Assembly (NCBI GenBank): GCA_039000515.1
Contig: JBCFYV010000533.1
Span: 1-64,000 of the forward strand
DNA from: Timema cristinae
Taxonomy: Eukaryota > Arthropoda > Insecta > Phasmatodea > Timematidae
Direction of reading: 5' to 3'
DNA length: 64,000 bases
The notes beneath the pieces were generated by a model, which was not told where the DNA came from, searched no databases, and saw only the letters and a list, made by a program, of their open reading frames with translations. How positions within the stretch are numbered: the first letter of the stretch is position 1; every line of letters begins with the position of its first letter. The translations under genes were made by a program, and so were the position numbers. Below, one piece after another: positions 45,878 through 57,643 of this stretch.

Positions 45878-48516
45878 GAATACTACAATCGATACATTTC
45901 AAATAAGCCCCCCTCGACATTCAGAGATGCCATCCTGTAACTTAACTGATAGTGACACTATTGAAAGTATTCTCCCTCCACATTTAGAGTCGCCTAACCC
46001 CACATCTCTAGATAATACCATACATTCGACTACTGTTAATTCACAAACAGAAGTTTTAATGGATATTTTCCCGGAAGATGTGCCACAGACACCATTGTCT
46101 TCACAACAGTAAATATTACATTACACATTTTAGTGTTAACTTATTTAGTGAACAATAAATTAATTTCTAATTTTGAATTAAATTGCTACCAAGCTACCCT
46201 GATTAAATATGATACATATTTAATAGGAGTGTCACCTAATAAAAATACAATTAGAAGCTGAAATACAATACCTAGAATTATGAATGTAATAAAATAAATG
46301 CTAATTAAATATCACAGGCTAAAATTAAGATTAGCACAATCATGGCAGTGGGGAGGTGATCAATTTAAATTAAGCCTAGTATTAAATTAGTTGAAAAATT
46401 ATACATGTACACGGGAATTGATTCCGCGAGTGCTAAGCCAAAGGTCCGGGGTTCAATTTCCGTGCCAAAGCTATCAGTTAACATTTATGGTTCTGGTTCT
46501 AGTTCCATTCCTTGCATTAAATACGTCAAGCTACAGTGCACATGTGTTTTGTTTTTTCTTTCCAGGGACACAAATGTTTTAAAAACACTCTTTATCATAG
46601 AAGGACGCAGAATAGTCGACTTACAGTACTCTTTGGAATGTATTCAAGCCATAAAGCATAAAGAGTTCGACTGCAGATTTTCAAATATGAATATTACAGG
46701 CGAAACAAGGAATGGCTTCTGCAGCACATTACACTTGCAGTGCAAGATGTGTGGGGTTCTCGAAACAGTCCATACTGCAAACCCCAACTCACCGATGAAT
46801 GTTAATACCACAATGGTGGCTGGCATTATTAACACAGGCCAAGGTTTTTCTCAGATGGAAGAGTTGTCTGCAGCACTAGATATGCCTTGTATGGGCAATC
46901 CTATGTACCAAAAGTTACACCAAGAAGTAGGTGAACACCTAGGAAGCATTGCTTCTGATGAAATGATGGTTGCCGCGCGTGAGGAAGCAGCATTGGCTGT
47001 CAAAGCCGGAAATGTGGACAAAGAGGGTCGACCAATGATAACTGTTGTTGCAGATGGAGCATGGTGCAAAAGATCTTATAAAAGCAAATACGACGCTCTC
47101 TCAGGAGTGTTAAGTTATATATAACACATAGTATTGAGGCGTAGAACTTTGTGTTGAGCTAGATATATTATTTAATATAATATAGTAATTACTAAATAAA
47201 CTTTTAAAACTCAATTTTGTCTTTGCTTTTCAGTTTAAAGTATTTTAATGGTCCTGTAGTTAATATACCCTACACTAAATTTTGTTTATGATACTAGGCA
47301 TGCATAGTTGGCTTCAAAACAAAAAAAGGTGATATACATGGGGGTTCGCAACTCCTATTGCTCTATTTGTGAAAGAGCATCTTCTCAAGAAAAACCTACT
47401 AAAGAGCACATATGCTATAAAAATTGGACACAATCTGCCACTGCAATGAAAGCTGACATCATAGTTGATGGGTTCAAGCAAAGTGTACCAATGTATGGAA
47501 TCGTGTATGCCGAACTTATAGGTAACTTAACATAGCGCTTTAAACAATTAGTTAATATCGTAACATCAAAAAGTTTTAATTTATAATCCAGTTATTTCAT
47601 CGGGAACCCAACAAAAATTAATATTAATAAATGATATTGCCTTACCAGTATGATATTGAATTAATAAGTGGATTTAATTATTTTTTTAGGAGATGGGGAC
47701 AGCAGTGTCATGAAACGTTTGAGCCTAGCCAAGCCATATGGTCCTGATTTCGAGATAAAACAGATTGAATGTGTAAATCATATTCTTCGCAACTATGTGA
47801 ATAGGGTAAAGGAAATTGAGAAAAGAGGAAAGAGCCAACTAGGTCCAGTTCCTGGAATTATTAGGTCATCCATTCAACAAAGAGTTTTAAGAATGCGATA
47901 TGCTGTAACTGAGGCAATAAAATATCGTCAAGTACAACCTTTCCCACATCATGAAAATGTCAAACAACTAAAGGAATACATAAGTAATGGGCCAAGTTAT
48001 GTTTTTGGTGATCATTCTCGGTGTGGGGAGCGAGGATATTTTTGTCAGGGACCAAAAGAAGGTGAAACAAATTTAGTGCCAGAGTTGATAAAATATGGCT
48101 TATGTAAAGGTATAGTTAGTGCTCGTAATTCCTTGGCATTCCATGCTCAGAGCCTAATATTTAACGTTAGTAATAATATTGCAGAGTCATTTAATAGTGT
48201 AGTTACCAAATTCATCGGCGGAAAGCGCATTAATTATGCTTTGAGGAGCTCTTATCATGTTCGCTGTACAGCAGCAGTAACTTCCCACAACATAGGTCCT
48301 ACACTACACAGACTCCTGCACAAAAAGATGGCTATTGTCATTCCTGGAGTGAACACTAAAAGGTTTGTCACACGAAAAGTTAAACGTCGAAATGCAAGGA
48401 CCAAGCGGAAATTGCAGTACCCTCCCCTCAGAAAACCACAAAAGAAGTCTTCAGGTCCAGATGAGCACTATGGGGGTCTGGACATTCTGGCTAAAGCTGA
48501 CCTCAATGAAGAAGAC
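45878..48516 (+). pseudogene. Mutator-domain transposase-like gene, four exons (damaged)
   Basis: Four plus-strand segments join in phase through GT-AG introns. Exon A 45878-46108 (acceptor TTTTTTTTTCAG) encodes a Ser/Thr/Pro-rich acidic region. Exon B 46566-47106 has cysteine-rich LHLQCKMCGVLETVHT and MITVVADGAWCKRSYKSKYD. Exon C 47298-47521 has GVRNSYCSICERASSQ and ADIIVDGFKQSVPMYG. Exon D, from 47690, has GDGDSSVMKRLSLAKPYGPD, IECVNHILRNYVNRVKE and FNVSNNIAESFNSVVTKFIG. ADG, GDGD and NNIAE could be a D-D-E type triad; this is inferred. The architecture matches the Mutator-like domain found with YqaJ in many invertebrate proteins. Exon C has one extra base in an A7 run near 47326. TAA at 48517 cuts the frame. 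Introns are 457, 191 and 168 bp; the first holds a tRNA-like scrap. An upstream first exon was not found. Confidence 0.85.
46410..46475 (+). repeat. tRNA-like scrap in the first intron
   Basis: GGTCCGGGGTTCAATTTCCG resembles a B-box with T-arm. The upstream half, GATTCCGCGAGTGCTAAGCC, does not fold into a normal tRNA by eye. Probably a SINE head, not a functional tRNA. Confidence 0.35.
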
Positions 48517-48519
48517 TAA

Positions 48520-49241
48520 AATCTGAAGAAAGAACATTTTATTTGTAGTTTTCGTATGACAGAAGAGCAGAGGAAAGCCTTGATTTATGAAACGGTCGAA
48601 CAAAGTCAGAATGAAGAATGGAGAAGACAGCGAAGGAAGCGAGTGACAACTTCATGGTTTGGTAAAATTTGCAAAATGAGACAGACCACATCGAAGGCAA
48701 ATCAAGTAAAGACTATGTTACATGGAACATTCTTTGGAAATGATAGGACTCGATATGTTGTTGAACATGAACCCATGGCAATAGAAGCTTTGGAAGAAGT
48801 GCTAAGAGTAAAAGTTGAAAGGGTGGGGTTGGTAGTCGACAGAAATATATCATTTATTGCAGCATCTCCCGATGGATGTATAGGTGATGATGCTATCGTC
48901 AAAATTTAGTGCCCTGCATCGGCGAAATATTTTACACCAAATTAAGCCATAAAATACAAAAAAATCAAGTTTTGCACATTACGAGGAAATTATATCCTTT
49001 AAAAAAAAGAGATAGTTACTATTGCCAAGTGCAAGGACAATTACACATAACTGAAAGACGGTGGTGTTACTTTGTTGTCTGGACAAGAAAAGGAATGTCC
49101 TTCACGAAAATTGAGAGGGATGACATCTTCTGGAAAAGTGAAATGGAGTCTCAATTAATTATATTTTATATGGATAGTTTGCTTCCAGAGATACTTGATT
49201 CCAGATATAATCGAGGATTGCCAATAAGAGACACCTTTTAG
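48520..49241 (+). pseudogene. YqaJ/lambda-exonuclease-type nuclease domain of the same gene (inactivated)
   Basis: The same frame continues after the single TAA at 48517-48519. YqaJ-family proteins are PD-(D/E)XK nucleases related to phage recombination exonucleases. Visible: NEEWRRQRRKRVTTSWFGKI (about 48613), EHEPMAIEALEEVLRVKVER, and AASPDGCIGDDAIVKI ending in TAG at 48907. The SPDG aspartate is kept, but the usual E-x-K that follows reads K-I-stop, so two catalytic positions are lost. Downstream, in another frame (to 49241), the C-terminal part YYCQVQGQLHITERRWCYFV and LLPEILDSRY is still readable. The protein was therefore once a transposase-nuclease fusion, now dead in at least three places. 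Confidence 0.85.
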
Positions 49242-49244
49242 AGA

Positions 49245-49734
49245 AAACAAATATTTAAAATGATGACCAGCCATCAAAAAGAAAATATCTTAATTGGATT
49301 GTGAATGGCTGAAACTATGTTTTACTCCTTGGTGGAGTATAGAGAAGAATATTAGATAGATAAGAGAGATTAGACTATTTCCCTTCAGTTTGTTTTTCAT
49401 CATATCTTGAACATTACTGACCATAATTTCCCTTCATTACTTAATAAACGTTAAATGAACATGAGAGCACTTTATTTTGTGATATACACAATGGTGGATC
49501 TACATAAAATAGCACCTATGGCAAGCACTGGAATTGCGCCTCTGTCCAAACACCTGACACCTGTTTTTTAAACAACTTTACCATAATATCTGCTCAAAAA
49601 TAAGACAAACTCATTAATTTTATATTTAACACATTATGGTAACATAAGAAAACTATGAATGCACCTTCCTTGTTTTTACTGACGCAAATTGGTCTATGAT
49701 GTCTTAAAGTCTGTTGTTTCTGTTTATTCTCTTT
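49245..49734. other. Non-coding DNA after the Mutator/YqaJ gene
   Basis: No inverse of any upstream terminal sequence was spotted, so the right end of a possible transposon is not defined. Confidence 0.5.
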
Positions 49735-50300
49735 ACACAATCAACAGAGCAAATCACACAATCAGCTTTGACCCATGAAGACTTTCAAAAACGAAGTTAT
49801 TAGTTTCAGATCTCACAGCTGACGATGTTTAGCAGTATCTGAATAGCACTGTGAAGTTTGTGGAAAACGCTCTCATCTGCATACTGAGCAATACATTCTG
49901 GAAGTTCTTCAAGTCTTGATATTTTCATTGAAAAAACATGTGACAATCTAAAATGTCTTCATATAGTTGTTGTCCATCAACAACACAGCTATAAAATTTT
50001 CCCAAACGTTCGCACTTCTGGTTTGAATCCTTAATATCGTCAGCGTAACACAGTCCCTTGGCATCAATAAAAAAGTCAAAGAAAGTCACTTCTTATTTCA
50101 CTGGTTTTATTTCCATCGTCTGTAATGTCCTGGATTGCTCTAAGTATCTTCTCAAGGTACTTTTTAACCGGCTTCATTGCTTTTATCCTTGCACTCCATC
50201 TGATTTTGGGCTCCGACTTCACAACCACAGGCGCAGCGTTTTTCATACCTTTCTTTGAGTGAGTGATTGTCGCAATTCACTAACAATATCAGGCTGTTTG
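49735..50300 (-). pseudogene. hAT transposase relic, ZMYM1/TTF type
   Basis: On the minus strand from about 50250 downwards: KSEPKIRWSARIKAMKPVKK then LEKILRAIQDITDDGNKTSE. This corresponds to the W-S-A-R...L...LQ.I..D pattern in the middle of ZMYM1-like hAT transposases. Further down, around 49930-49750, come pieces resembling the C-terminal dimerisation region (LPECIAQYADESVFHKLH; NNFVFESLHGSKLI). Many stops and frame changes. Terminal repeats were not found. Confidence 0.6.
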
Positions 50301-50939
50301 TCTCACTTATTCTTTGTTGAACACTACTCTTGTGTCAACCATCACAGCAGGGTTGTCATAAAACTGTGACTGACACTCTTTTAGCTCCTCTTCGTCCTTT
50401 TTTTCCTTTTCTGTTAAAATTTTCCTTAATCATTAATAAAAATCAAAGCGACCTCAAACATCATAAAACAAATGTGATTGTGTTGTTAGTAATTTTTTTA
50501 ATATATTCTCAATTGTAGATATTATTTATTTATTGATAAATAATTAGAAACGTGTTTAGTTTAAATATTATTTTACACTTAAAACAAACAAATAATGTTG
50601 AAATACGCCCTTAGGACCTTTGCGCCCTAGGTTCGCTCTGTCTCAACGGCCAAGTTCTGACATGAGAATTAGTATGTGATCTTATATAGGCTATTTTCAG
50701 TATGAATCTCATGGATTTAGCTAAAGTTTGTACAAAAACAAATATTTAACGTTCTATTTATTAGTTTATATTATAACAACTAAAAATGATTTAAATATAA
50801 AAGTATTTGGAATAAAAAAGTAAGATAAATTACAATAATTGAGTAAATAGAACCTATTTAGTGACGTGCCCCCGTTAAGTGGCGCCCAGGGCACTTGCAA
50901 AATCTGCCATACCGTAGGTCCACCACTGTATATAAGTGA
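50301..50939. other. Non-coding DNA
   Basis: AT-rich. It contains GCGCCC-type words (about 50621 and 50881) often seen near hAT-like element ends, but no pair of ends could be defined. Confidence 0.4.
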
Positions 50940-51230
50940 AATGATTATGATTTTTCTTTATTTAGAGATATGTGTGTAATGGGCATGATTTTAATTTGTT
51001 TAGTGATATATTGTGATAGTGTATTGAATAAAATTTTACTAAACTTTGTTGTAGGCATTTATGTGTGGTGAGCATGATTTTCTTTTATTTGGTGGTATAT
51101 GTGTATTAAACATCATTTTCTAAACTTTGTGGTATGTGTGTAGTGAACATAATTTTCCTTTATTTTGTGATTTAGGACTATGTATAGTGAACATATTTTT
51201 TCTAAGCTTTGTTGTATACATGTAGTTTTT
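50940..51230. repeat. Degenerate tandem repeat, units of about 60-80 bp
   Basis: Four to five units around GTGTGTAGTGAACATAATTT followed by TTTATTTTGTGAT. Strongly diverged and AT-rich. Confidence 0.6.
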
Positions 51231-51837
51231 CATACCCTACTGCGATTTGAAAACCAATGTTTCCGTCATCAGCAGGCCACGACGATGATAACACGAGAAT
51301 GAAGCCTCAGACCAGTGTTTCCCATATTGGGTGATACCGTCCTCCAGGGGGTGTTTTGGTGGTTTTGTGAGATGGTAAGTAATTGTAAGGGAGTTGTACG
51401 GGAGCGTATGGGTATTTACTGATATTGCAGGAATAATTTTATGTTAATAAATACAGGCAATAAAATATTTGTTTTATATTAAATACTGTATTTATGTTCT
51501 ATAATTTTGACAATACGATTTATTACTTAAATTTGTACCACTTAACATAAGTTATGTTTTAACGAGTGTTTTATTCATAAGAATTATAAATTATGCCACG
51601 TAAAAAGGGGATTTATTTTGTGATCATGTTTATTTCAAAGGAGGTAATATTGACTATGTGGGGAAAAAAGTAATTCTGCGAGGTTATTATCATTGATATC
51701 AGTATGCATATTACATATAACTTAGGGTTAGGGGCTGTTGCAGCATCAAATTCTCAGAAGAGGGCAATAGGCTAAAAAAAGGTTGGGTATTACTGCCTTG
51801 AACCATACTGATAGTGAAGTCACATATAGTTAACATT
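51231..51837. other. Non-coding DNA beside the minisatellite
   Basis: Nothing recognised. The last 30 bp read as a degraded first unit of the minisatellite. Confidence 0.5.
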
Positions 51838-54800
51838 ATATTGATAACTTTCATCAGTTGTAAACGTATAGTGGACATTGTTAACTTTCATCAGTTGTAC
51901 ACGTATAGGGGACATTGTTAACTTTCATCAGTTGTACACGTATAGTGGACATTGTTAGCGTTCATCTGGTCTAACACGTATAGGGGACATTGTTAGCGTT
52001 CATCTGGTCTACACGTGTAGTGGACATTGTTAACTTTCATCAGTTGTACACGTATAGTGGACATTGTTAACTTTCATCAGTTGTACACGTATAGGGGACA
52101 TTGTTAACTTTCATCAGTTGTACACGTATATTGGACATTGTTAGTGTTCATCTGGTCTACACGTATAGTGGACATTGTTAACTTTCATCAGTTGTACACG
52201 TATAGTGGACACTGTTAACTTTCATCAGTTGTACACGTATAGGGGACATTGTTAGCGTTCATCTGGTCTACACGTATAGTGGACATTGTTAACTTTCATC
52301 AGTTGTACACGTATAGTGGACACTGTTAACTTTCATCAGTTGTACGCGTATAGGGGACAATGTTAGCGTTCATCTGGTCTACACGTATAGTGGACATTGT
52401 TAACTTTCATCAGTTGTACACGTATAGTGGACATTGTTAACTTTCATCAGTTGAACACGTATAGGGGACATTGTTAACTTTCATCAGTTGTACACGTATA
52501 GTGGACATTGTTAGCGTTCATCTGGTCTACACGTATAGTGGACATTGTTAACTTTCATCAGTTGTACACGTATAGTGGACACTGTTAACTTTCATCAGTT
52601 GTACACGTATAGGGGACATTGTTAGCGTTCATCTGGTATAAACGTATAGTGGACATTGTTAACTTTCATCTGGTCTACACGTATAGTGGACATTGTTAAC
52701 TTTGATCTGGTCTACACGTATAGGGGACATTGTTAGCTTTCATCAGTTGTACACGTATAGGGACATTGTTAGCTTTCATCAGTTGTACACGTAAAGTGGA
52801 CATTGTTAACTTTCATCTGGTCTACACGTATAGGGGACATTGTTAGCTTTCATCAGTTGTACACGTATAGGGGACATTGTTAGCTTTCATCAGTTGTTCA
52901 CGTATAGGGGACATTGTTAACTTTCATCAGTTGTACACGTATAGTGGACTTTGTTAACTTTCTTCTGGTCTACACGTATAGTGGACATTGTTAACTTACA
53001 TCTGGTCTACACGTATAGTGGACATTGTTAACTTTCATCTGCTCTACACGTATAGTGGACATTGTTAACTTTCATCTGGTCTACACGTATAGGGGACATT
53101 GTTAGCTTTCATCAGTTGTACACGTATAGGGGACATTGTTAACTTTCATCTGGTCTACACGTATAGGGGACATTGTTAGCTTTCATCAGTTGTACACGTA
53201 TAGTGGACATTGTTAACTATCATCTGGTCTACACGTATAGGGGACATTGTTAGCTTTCATCAGTTGTACACGTATAGGGGACATTGTTAGCTTTCATCAG
53301 TTGTACACGTATAGTGGACATTGTTAGCTTTCATCAGTTGTACACGTATAGTGGACACTGTTAACTTTCATCTGGTCTACACGTATAGGGGACATTGTTA
53401 ACTTTCATCAGTTGTACACGTATAGGGGACATTGTTACCTTTCATCAGTTGTACACGTATAGTGGACATTGTTACCTTTCATTTGGTCTACACGTATAGG
53501 GGACATTGTTTGCGTTCATCAGTTGTACACGTATAGGGGACATTGTTACCTTTCATCAGTTGTACACGTATAGTGGACATTGTTACCTTTCATCAGTTGT
53601 ACACGTATAGGGGACATTGTTAACTTTCATCTAGTCTAAACGTAAAGTGGACATTGTTAGCTTTCATCAGTTGTACACGTATAGGGACATTGTTAACTTT
53701 CATCTGGTCTACACGTATAGGGGACATTGTTAACTTTCATCAGTTGTACACGTATAGGGGACATTGTTAACTTTCATCAGTTGTACACGTATAGTGGACA
53801 TTGTTAGCGTTCATCAGTTGTACACGTATAGTGGACACTGTTAACTTTCATCAGTTGTACACGTATAGTGGACATTGTTAACTTTCATCAGTTGTACACG
53901 TATAGTGGACATTGTTAACTTTCATCTGGTCTACACATATAGGGACATTGTTAGCGTTCATCAGTTGTACACGTATAGGGGACATTGTTAGCGTTCATCA
54001 GTTGTACACGTATAGGGGACACTGTTAACTTTCATCTGGTCTACACGTATAGGGGACATTGATAGCTTTCATCAGTTGTACACGTATAGTGGACATTGTT
54101 AACTTTCATCAGTTGTACACGTATAGTGGACATTGTTAACTTTCATCTGGTCTACACGTATAGTGGACATTGTTAGCGTTCATCAGTTGTACACGTATAG
54201 GGGACATTGTTACCTTTCATCAGTTGTACACGTATAGGGGACATTGTTAACTTTCATCTAGTCTAAATGTAAAGTGGACATTGTTGGCTTTCATCAGTTG
54301 TACACGTATAGGGGACATTGTTAGCGTTCATCAGTTGTACACGTATAGGGGACATTGTTACCTTTCTTCAGTTGTACACGTATAGGGGACATTGTTAGCT
54401 TTCATCAGTTGTACACGTATAGTGGACACTGTTAACTTTCATCTGGTCTACACGTATAGGGGACATTGTTAACTTTCATCTGGTCTACACGTATAGGGGA
54501 CATTGTTAGCGTTCATCAGTTGTACACGTATAGTGGACACTGTTAACTTTCATCTGGTCTACACGTATAGGGGACATTGTTAGCTTTCATCAGTTGTACA
54601 CGTATAGTGGACATTGTTAACTTTCATCAGTTGTACACGTATAGGGGACATTGTTAACTTTCATCTGGTCCACACGTATAGGGGACATTGTTAGCTTTCA
54701 TCTGGTCTACACGTATAGGGGACATTGTTAACTTTCATCTGGTCTACACGTATAGTGGACATTGTTAGCTTTCATCAGTTGTACACGTATAGTGGACATT

Positions 54801-55018
54801 GTTACCTTTCATCAGTTGTACACGTATATTAGACATTGTTGCCTTTCATCAGTTGTACACGTATATTAGACATTGCTGCCTTTCATCAGTTGTACACGTA
54901 TAGTGGACATTGTTACCTTTCATCAGTTGTACACGTATATTGGACATTGTTACCTTTCATCAGTTGTACATGTATAGTGGACATTGCTACCTTTCATCTG
55001 GTGTACGCATATAGTGGA
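51838..55018. repeat. 37-bp minisatellite, about 86 units, two interleaved unit types
   Basis: The unit is 37 bp: a constant GGACATTGTTA half and a variable half. Two types alternate: CATCAGTTGTACACGTATA and CATCTGGTCTACACGTATA. Other variant sites are GTGGAC/GGGGAC and AACTTTC/AGCTTTC/AGCGTTC/ACCTTTC. In 51963-52630 the CTGG type starts at 51963, 52001, 52149, 52260, 52371, 52519 and 52630. These are spacings of 38, 148, 111, 111, 148 and 111 bp, i.e. multiples of 37, so there is higher-order structure; it becomes irregular later. Most units keep GTTAAC and TACACGTATA. The period is not a multiple of three, so no protein repeat is implied. Confidence 0.97.
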
Positions 55019-55974
55019 TGTTCCTTACATAAATTTAATTCTAGATTTATATTTACTTCAACTTTATTAGGTTGTAAAAATATATTGAACACTACTTCCC
55101 TTGTTTAGTCTTTCTACGTAGAGATTGAAACTTACACATTTTACTCGATGGTAAATGTAAAATGAAAGCTAGTTTAATCACACAGCAACATATCGATCTA
55201 ATTTTTTATATAACTTATGTAAAAACTCTATCCAAAAACCGTATTGATAGCAATTGTAATATTTTTATTGGTTTAGGAATATTTGGAAACATACAAACTA
55301 TACAAACTAAGCTATAAATGTAAAAATTGAAATAAATCAAAACACAAACATAATATTTCGTGATTATTTTATGGGTATAACTAATAAGTAGTTGAAAGGT
55401 CACGCTTACCTACACCATCTTATCTAATTTTACTATTTATAATGACAGGTTATAAAGTTGTCATATAATAGTTTTAACTACAACAACTAGAAATCAAAAT
55501 ATTGTACCACCAATAGCTAAACGTTCTATACAATACAAGTTTTCACCACCACTTAACTTTTAAAATGGGAAAAAAGGTAATTGTTATGGAACTATTACAC
55601 ATTTAAGGGCTGCTAGGTTTGCCTTTAAATAATGTTGAATTCCCTAATAATACTATAATTACACCAAAGGGAAAGAAAGTGGAAACTATTAATCAAAGGT
55701 CTTATACCCTCATTTGTGTAAAGGAAGAGTGGAAAATAATTGAAGGCAAACAATTTCTGAGCACACGACTGGAATTCCAGTCCCGACCTACCCATCACCT
55801 GTAAATTAGACTAGACGAGAGAGATGATTTTGTTCACGTCCCCACTTGAGAGGGCTATTATTTTTCTATTCATGGTTTTATAAGATGTTTAATCTAAATA
55901 TTAAAAGAGTTCAAGCTACTGTCCGGCTGGGATTTACCCAAAGGGTCGAATGATCTAAAGCGTCATTCTAACAA
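55019..55974. other. AT-rich non-coding DNA
   Basis: The 90-codon plus-strand frame ending at 55108 is the edge of the minisatellite read through. Nothing else recognised. Confidence 0.5.
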
Positions 55975-56180
55975 TAAAATTGGTTGCCAATAACATGGAA
56001 GTTAGGGTTAGAATTCCGGTCTGGTGTATCGAGAGGGATTTTGCTCTCAATGGTCGATTTCCACTCACGCTCTTCGTTAATGTGGGTACAATTCCCTTAA
56101 AATTAAACTTTGCTACTCTATAACACATTAGCGTATTAACTGGTGCATATGCAAATAATCCATAACAGGTAGTTAGATGG
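55975..56180 (+). mobile_element. Diverged SINE B-like copy
   Basis: The order of blocks follows SINE B: AGAATTCCGGTCTGG in the B-box area, GGTCGATTTCCACTCACGCT for the body, AATGTGGGTACAATTCCC, and ACACATTAGCGTATTAACTG then ACAGGTAGTTAGATGG for the tail. Too diverged to define ends. Confidence 0.5.
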
Positions 56181-56891
56181 TTGTGGAAAATTAACCTAAT
56201 GATTTCAATATTTAGATACAAATTTAAAAAATAAAGTTATAAGTACCTAATTAATCTATGTACATGAATGTAAGTACATAATTATTTTATGTATATGAAT
56301 GTAAATCACGATTTAATATACAAGAGCAGCATTACTAGCAACTTGAAATAGTAATGTTCTTATTTCTTCTAAACAACTCGATCACTGTCTAAATTTGGAA
56401 GTATATTGGTTGTGCATCAAGCCAGTGGGCTGTTGTGAAATATAAACCAAAAGAGTGGAAAAGCGGTCGCTTTTACTGGTGAATGAATCATCCCGGCCTT
56501 GAGTGACAAGTCTTTCGTCCTTCCTCTTTCACTAATCTGTTACGAACTCATCGAAAGAAAGATAGGTAAGGAGAAGAGGTGAAATATTTTGTTTACTCCC
56601 AAAAGGCGACGAGGTATTTCTACCTGCCCATGTAGCACCCTTAAGATTCGGATGGACATCTCGAGGTTTGGCAAATCTCTACTCCAAGTAGTACCATGTG
56701 CTAACACCACACCGGAGCTGCGCTACTGTAGCTAGGGCAGTAACAACACCAACCCTCTCTCCCCCTCTAATACTCACCCTTCCCCTTTCGGAGTGTCATT
56801 ACTCCCGGCCACCACCACCACCCCTAATACTTTCAATTTTGTTGCTTACTACAAAACCAAAGAAAAGCTATCATGATGATGCTCTCTAAGG

Positions 56892-57635
56892 CAGCGGTGT
56901 GTAAGCTACGGCCCACGGGCCGCTTGAGGGCCGCACGCAATTGTAAAATTGTTGTGATTTTACTAACAAAAATGTCAAATTAAATAGATGATCAGAGCAT
57001 GTTTTTAGACATTTGAACAAGTGAGCAAGCTCTATTATAATGTTCCATGTGTAAGAGCAAATCAAATGAGTTCCAGTTTGATTTAATCAATCTTTAAGCA
57101 GACTTTAAGAAAATGAAACTAACTGAATTGTATGCATCACTTGTAGAGAAAAGTTTGGTAATTTGAAAACGTTTGCCAGAAAGATGTTTGTGTTATTTGC
57201 TTCTACCTATATTTGTGAAAAGACTTTCTCATGCATGAACATTAACAAAGCAAAGAACAGGTCTTTCTTAACATACTCAAATCTACAAAGTGTTTCGCGA
57301 TTTAGGACGAACAAGCTGAATCCTGACTTCGACAAACTCGTGCAGGATTTTGGACAGTTGCATAAATTCCATTAACGATAGCAATTTGAGTAGTTATTAA
57401 TCAACATTTGGTAGGAAAAGTATCAACATGAGTACATAACATATTTAGTTTTATTTGTTATGACATTAGATTTTATTTGCTACTTTTTTTTGTATCGAAG
57501 CTATATGGTTATATGACTAATATATGCAATTTTCCGTTTTCATTATTTAGTTAATTTAGACGTTTGTTACATGCTGCCAGCTAGAGACCTCACATATGTC
57601 CATGTGGTCCTCGGGAGAAAATTTGCCCAGCTCTG
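56892..57635 (+). mobile_element. hAT transposon, internally deleted, with perfect 8-bp TSD
   Basis: CTCTAAGG occurs at 56884-56891 and 57636-57643. Between them lie 744 bp starting CAGCGGTGTGTAAGC and ending in the inverse of CAGAGCTGGGCAAAT. The CAG-x-G-x-TG-x-G-x-AA terminal pattern and the 8-bp duplication are standard for hAT. The interior keeps only the C-terminal part of a transposase. Confidence 0.95.
57020..57375 (+). pseudogene. hAT transposase C-terminal remnant
   Basis: Readable from 57163: KTFARKMFVLFASTYICEKT then FSCMNINKAKNRSFLTYSN and the closing KLNPDFDKLVQ. This is the hAT dimerisation region (pattern ...M...FGSTY.CE..FS.MN..K...R..L...L), close to the EPM2AIP1/GTF2IRD2-like group. 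Upstream from 57020 a decayed part of the same protein, MKLTELYASLVEK, lies in another frame. The catalytic core is deleted, so the element could move only with help. Confidence 0.85.
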
Positions 57636-57643
57636 CTCTAAGG

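Noticed and set aside
51838..55018. Regular 37-bp repeats that could be mistaken for a CRISPR array
   Set aside because: There are no unique spacers: the whole 37 bp repeats head to tail. The context is eukaryotic with no cas genes.
54836..55108. Open frame with repeated ISCTxxLDIAxFH pattern
   Set aside because: It is the end of the 37-bp minisatellite translated; the period is not a multiple of three.
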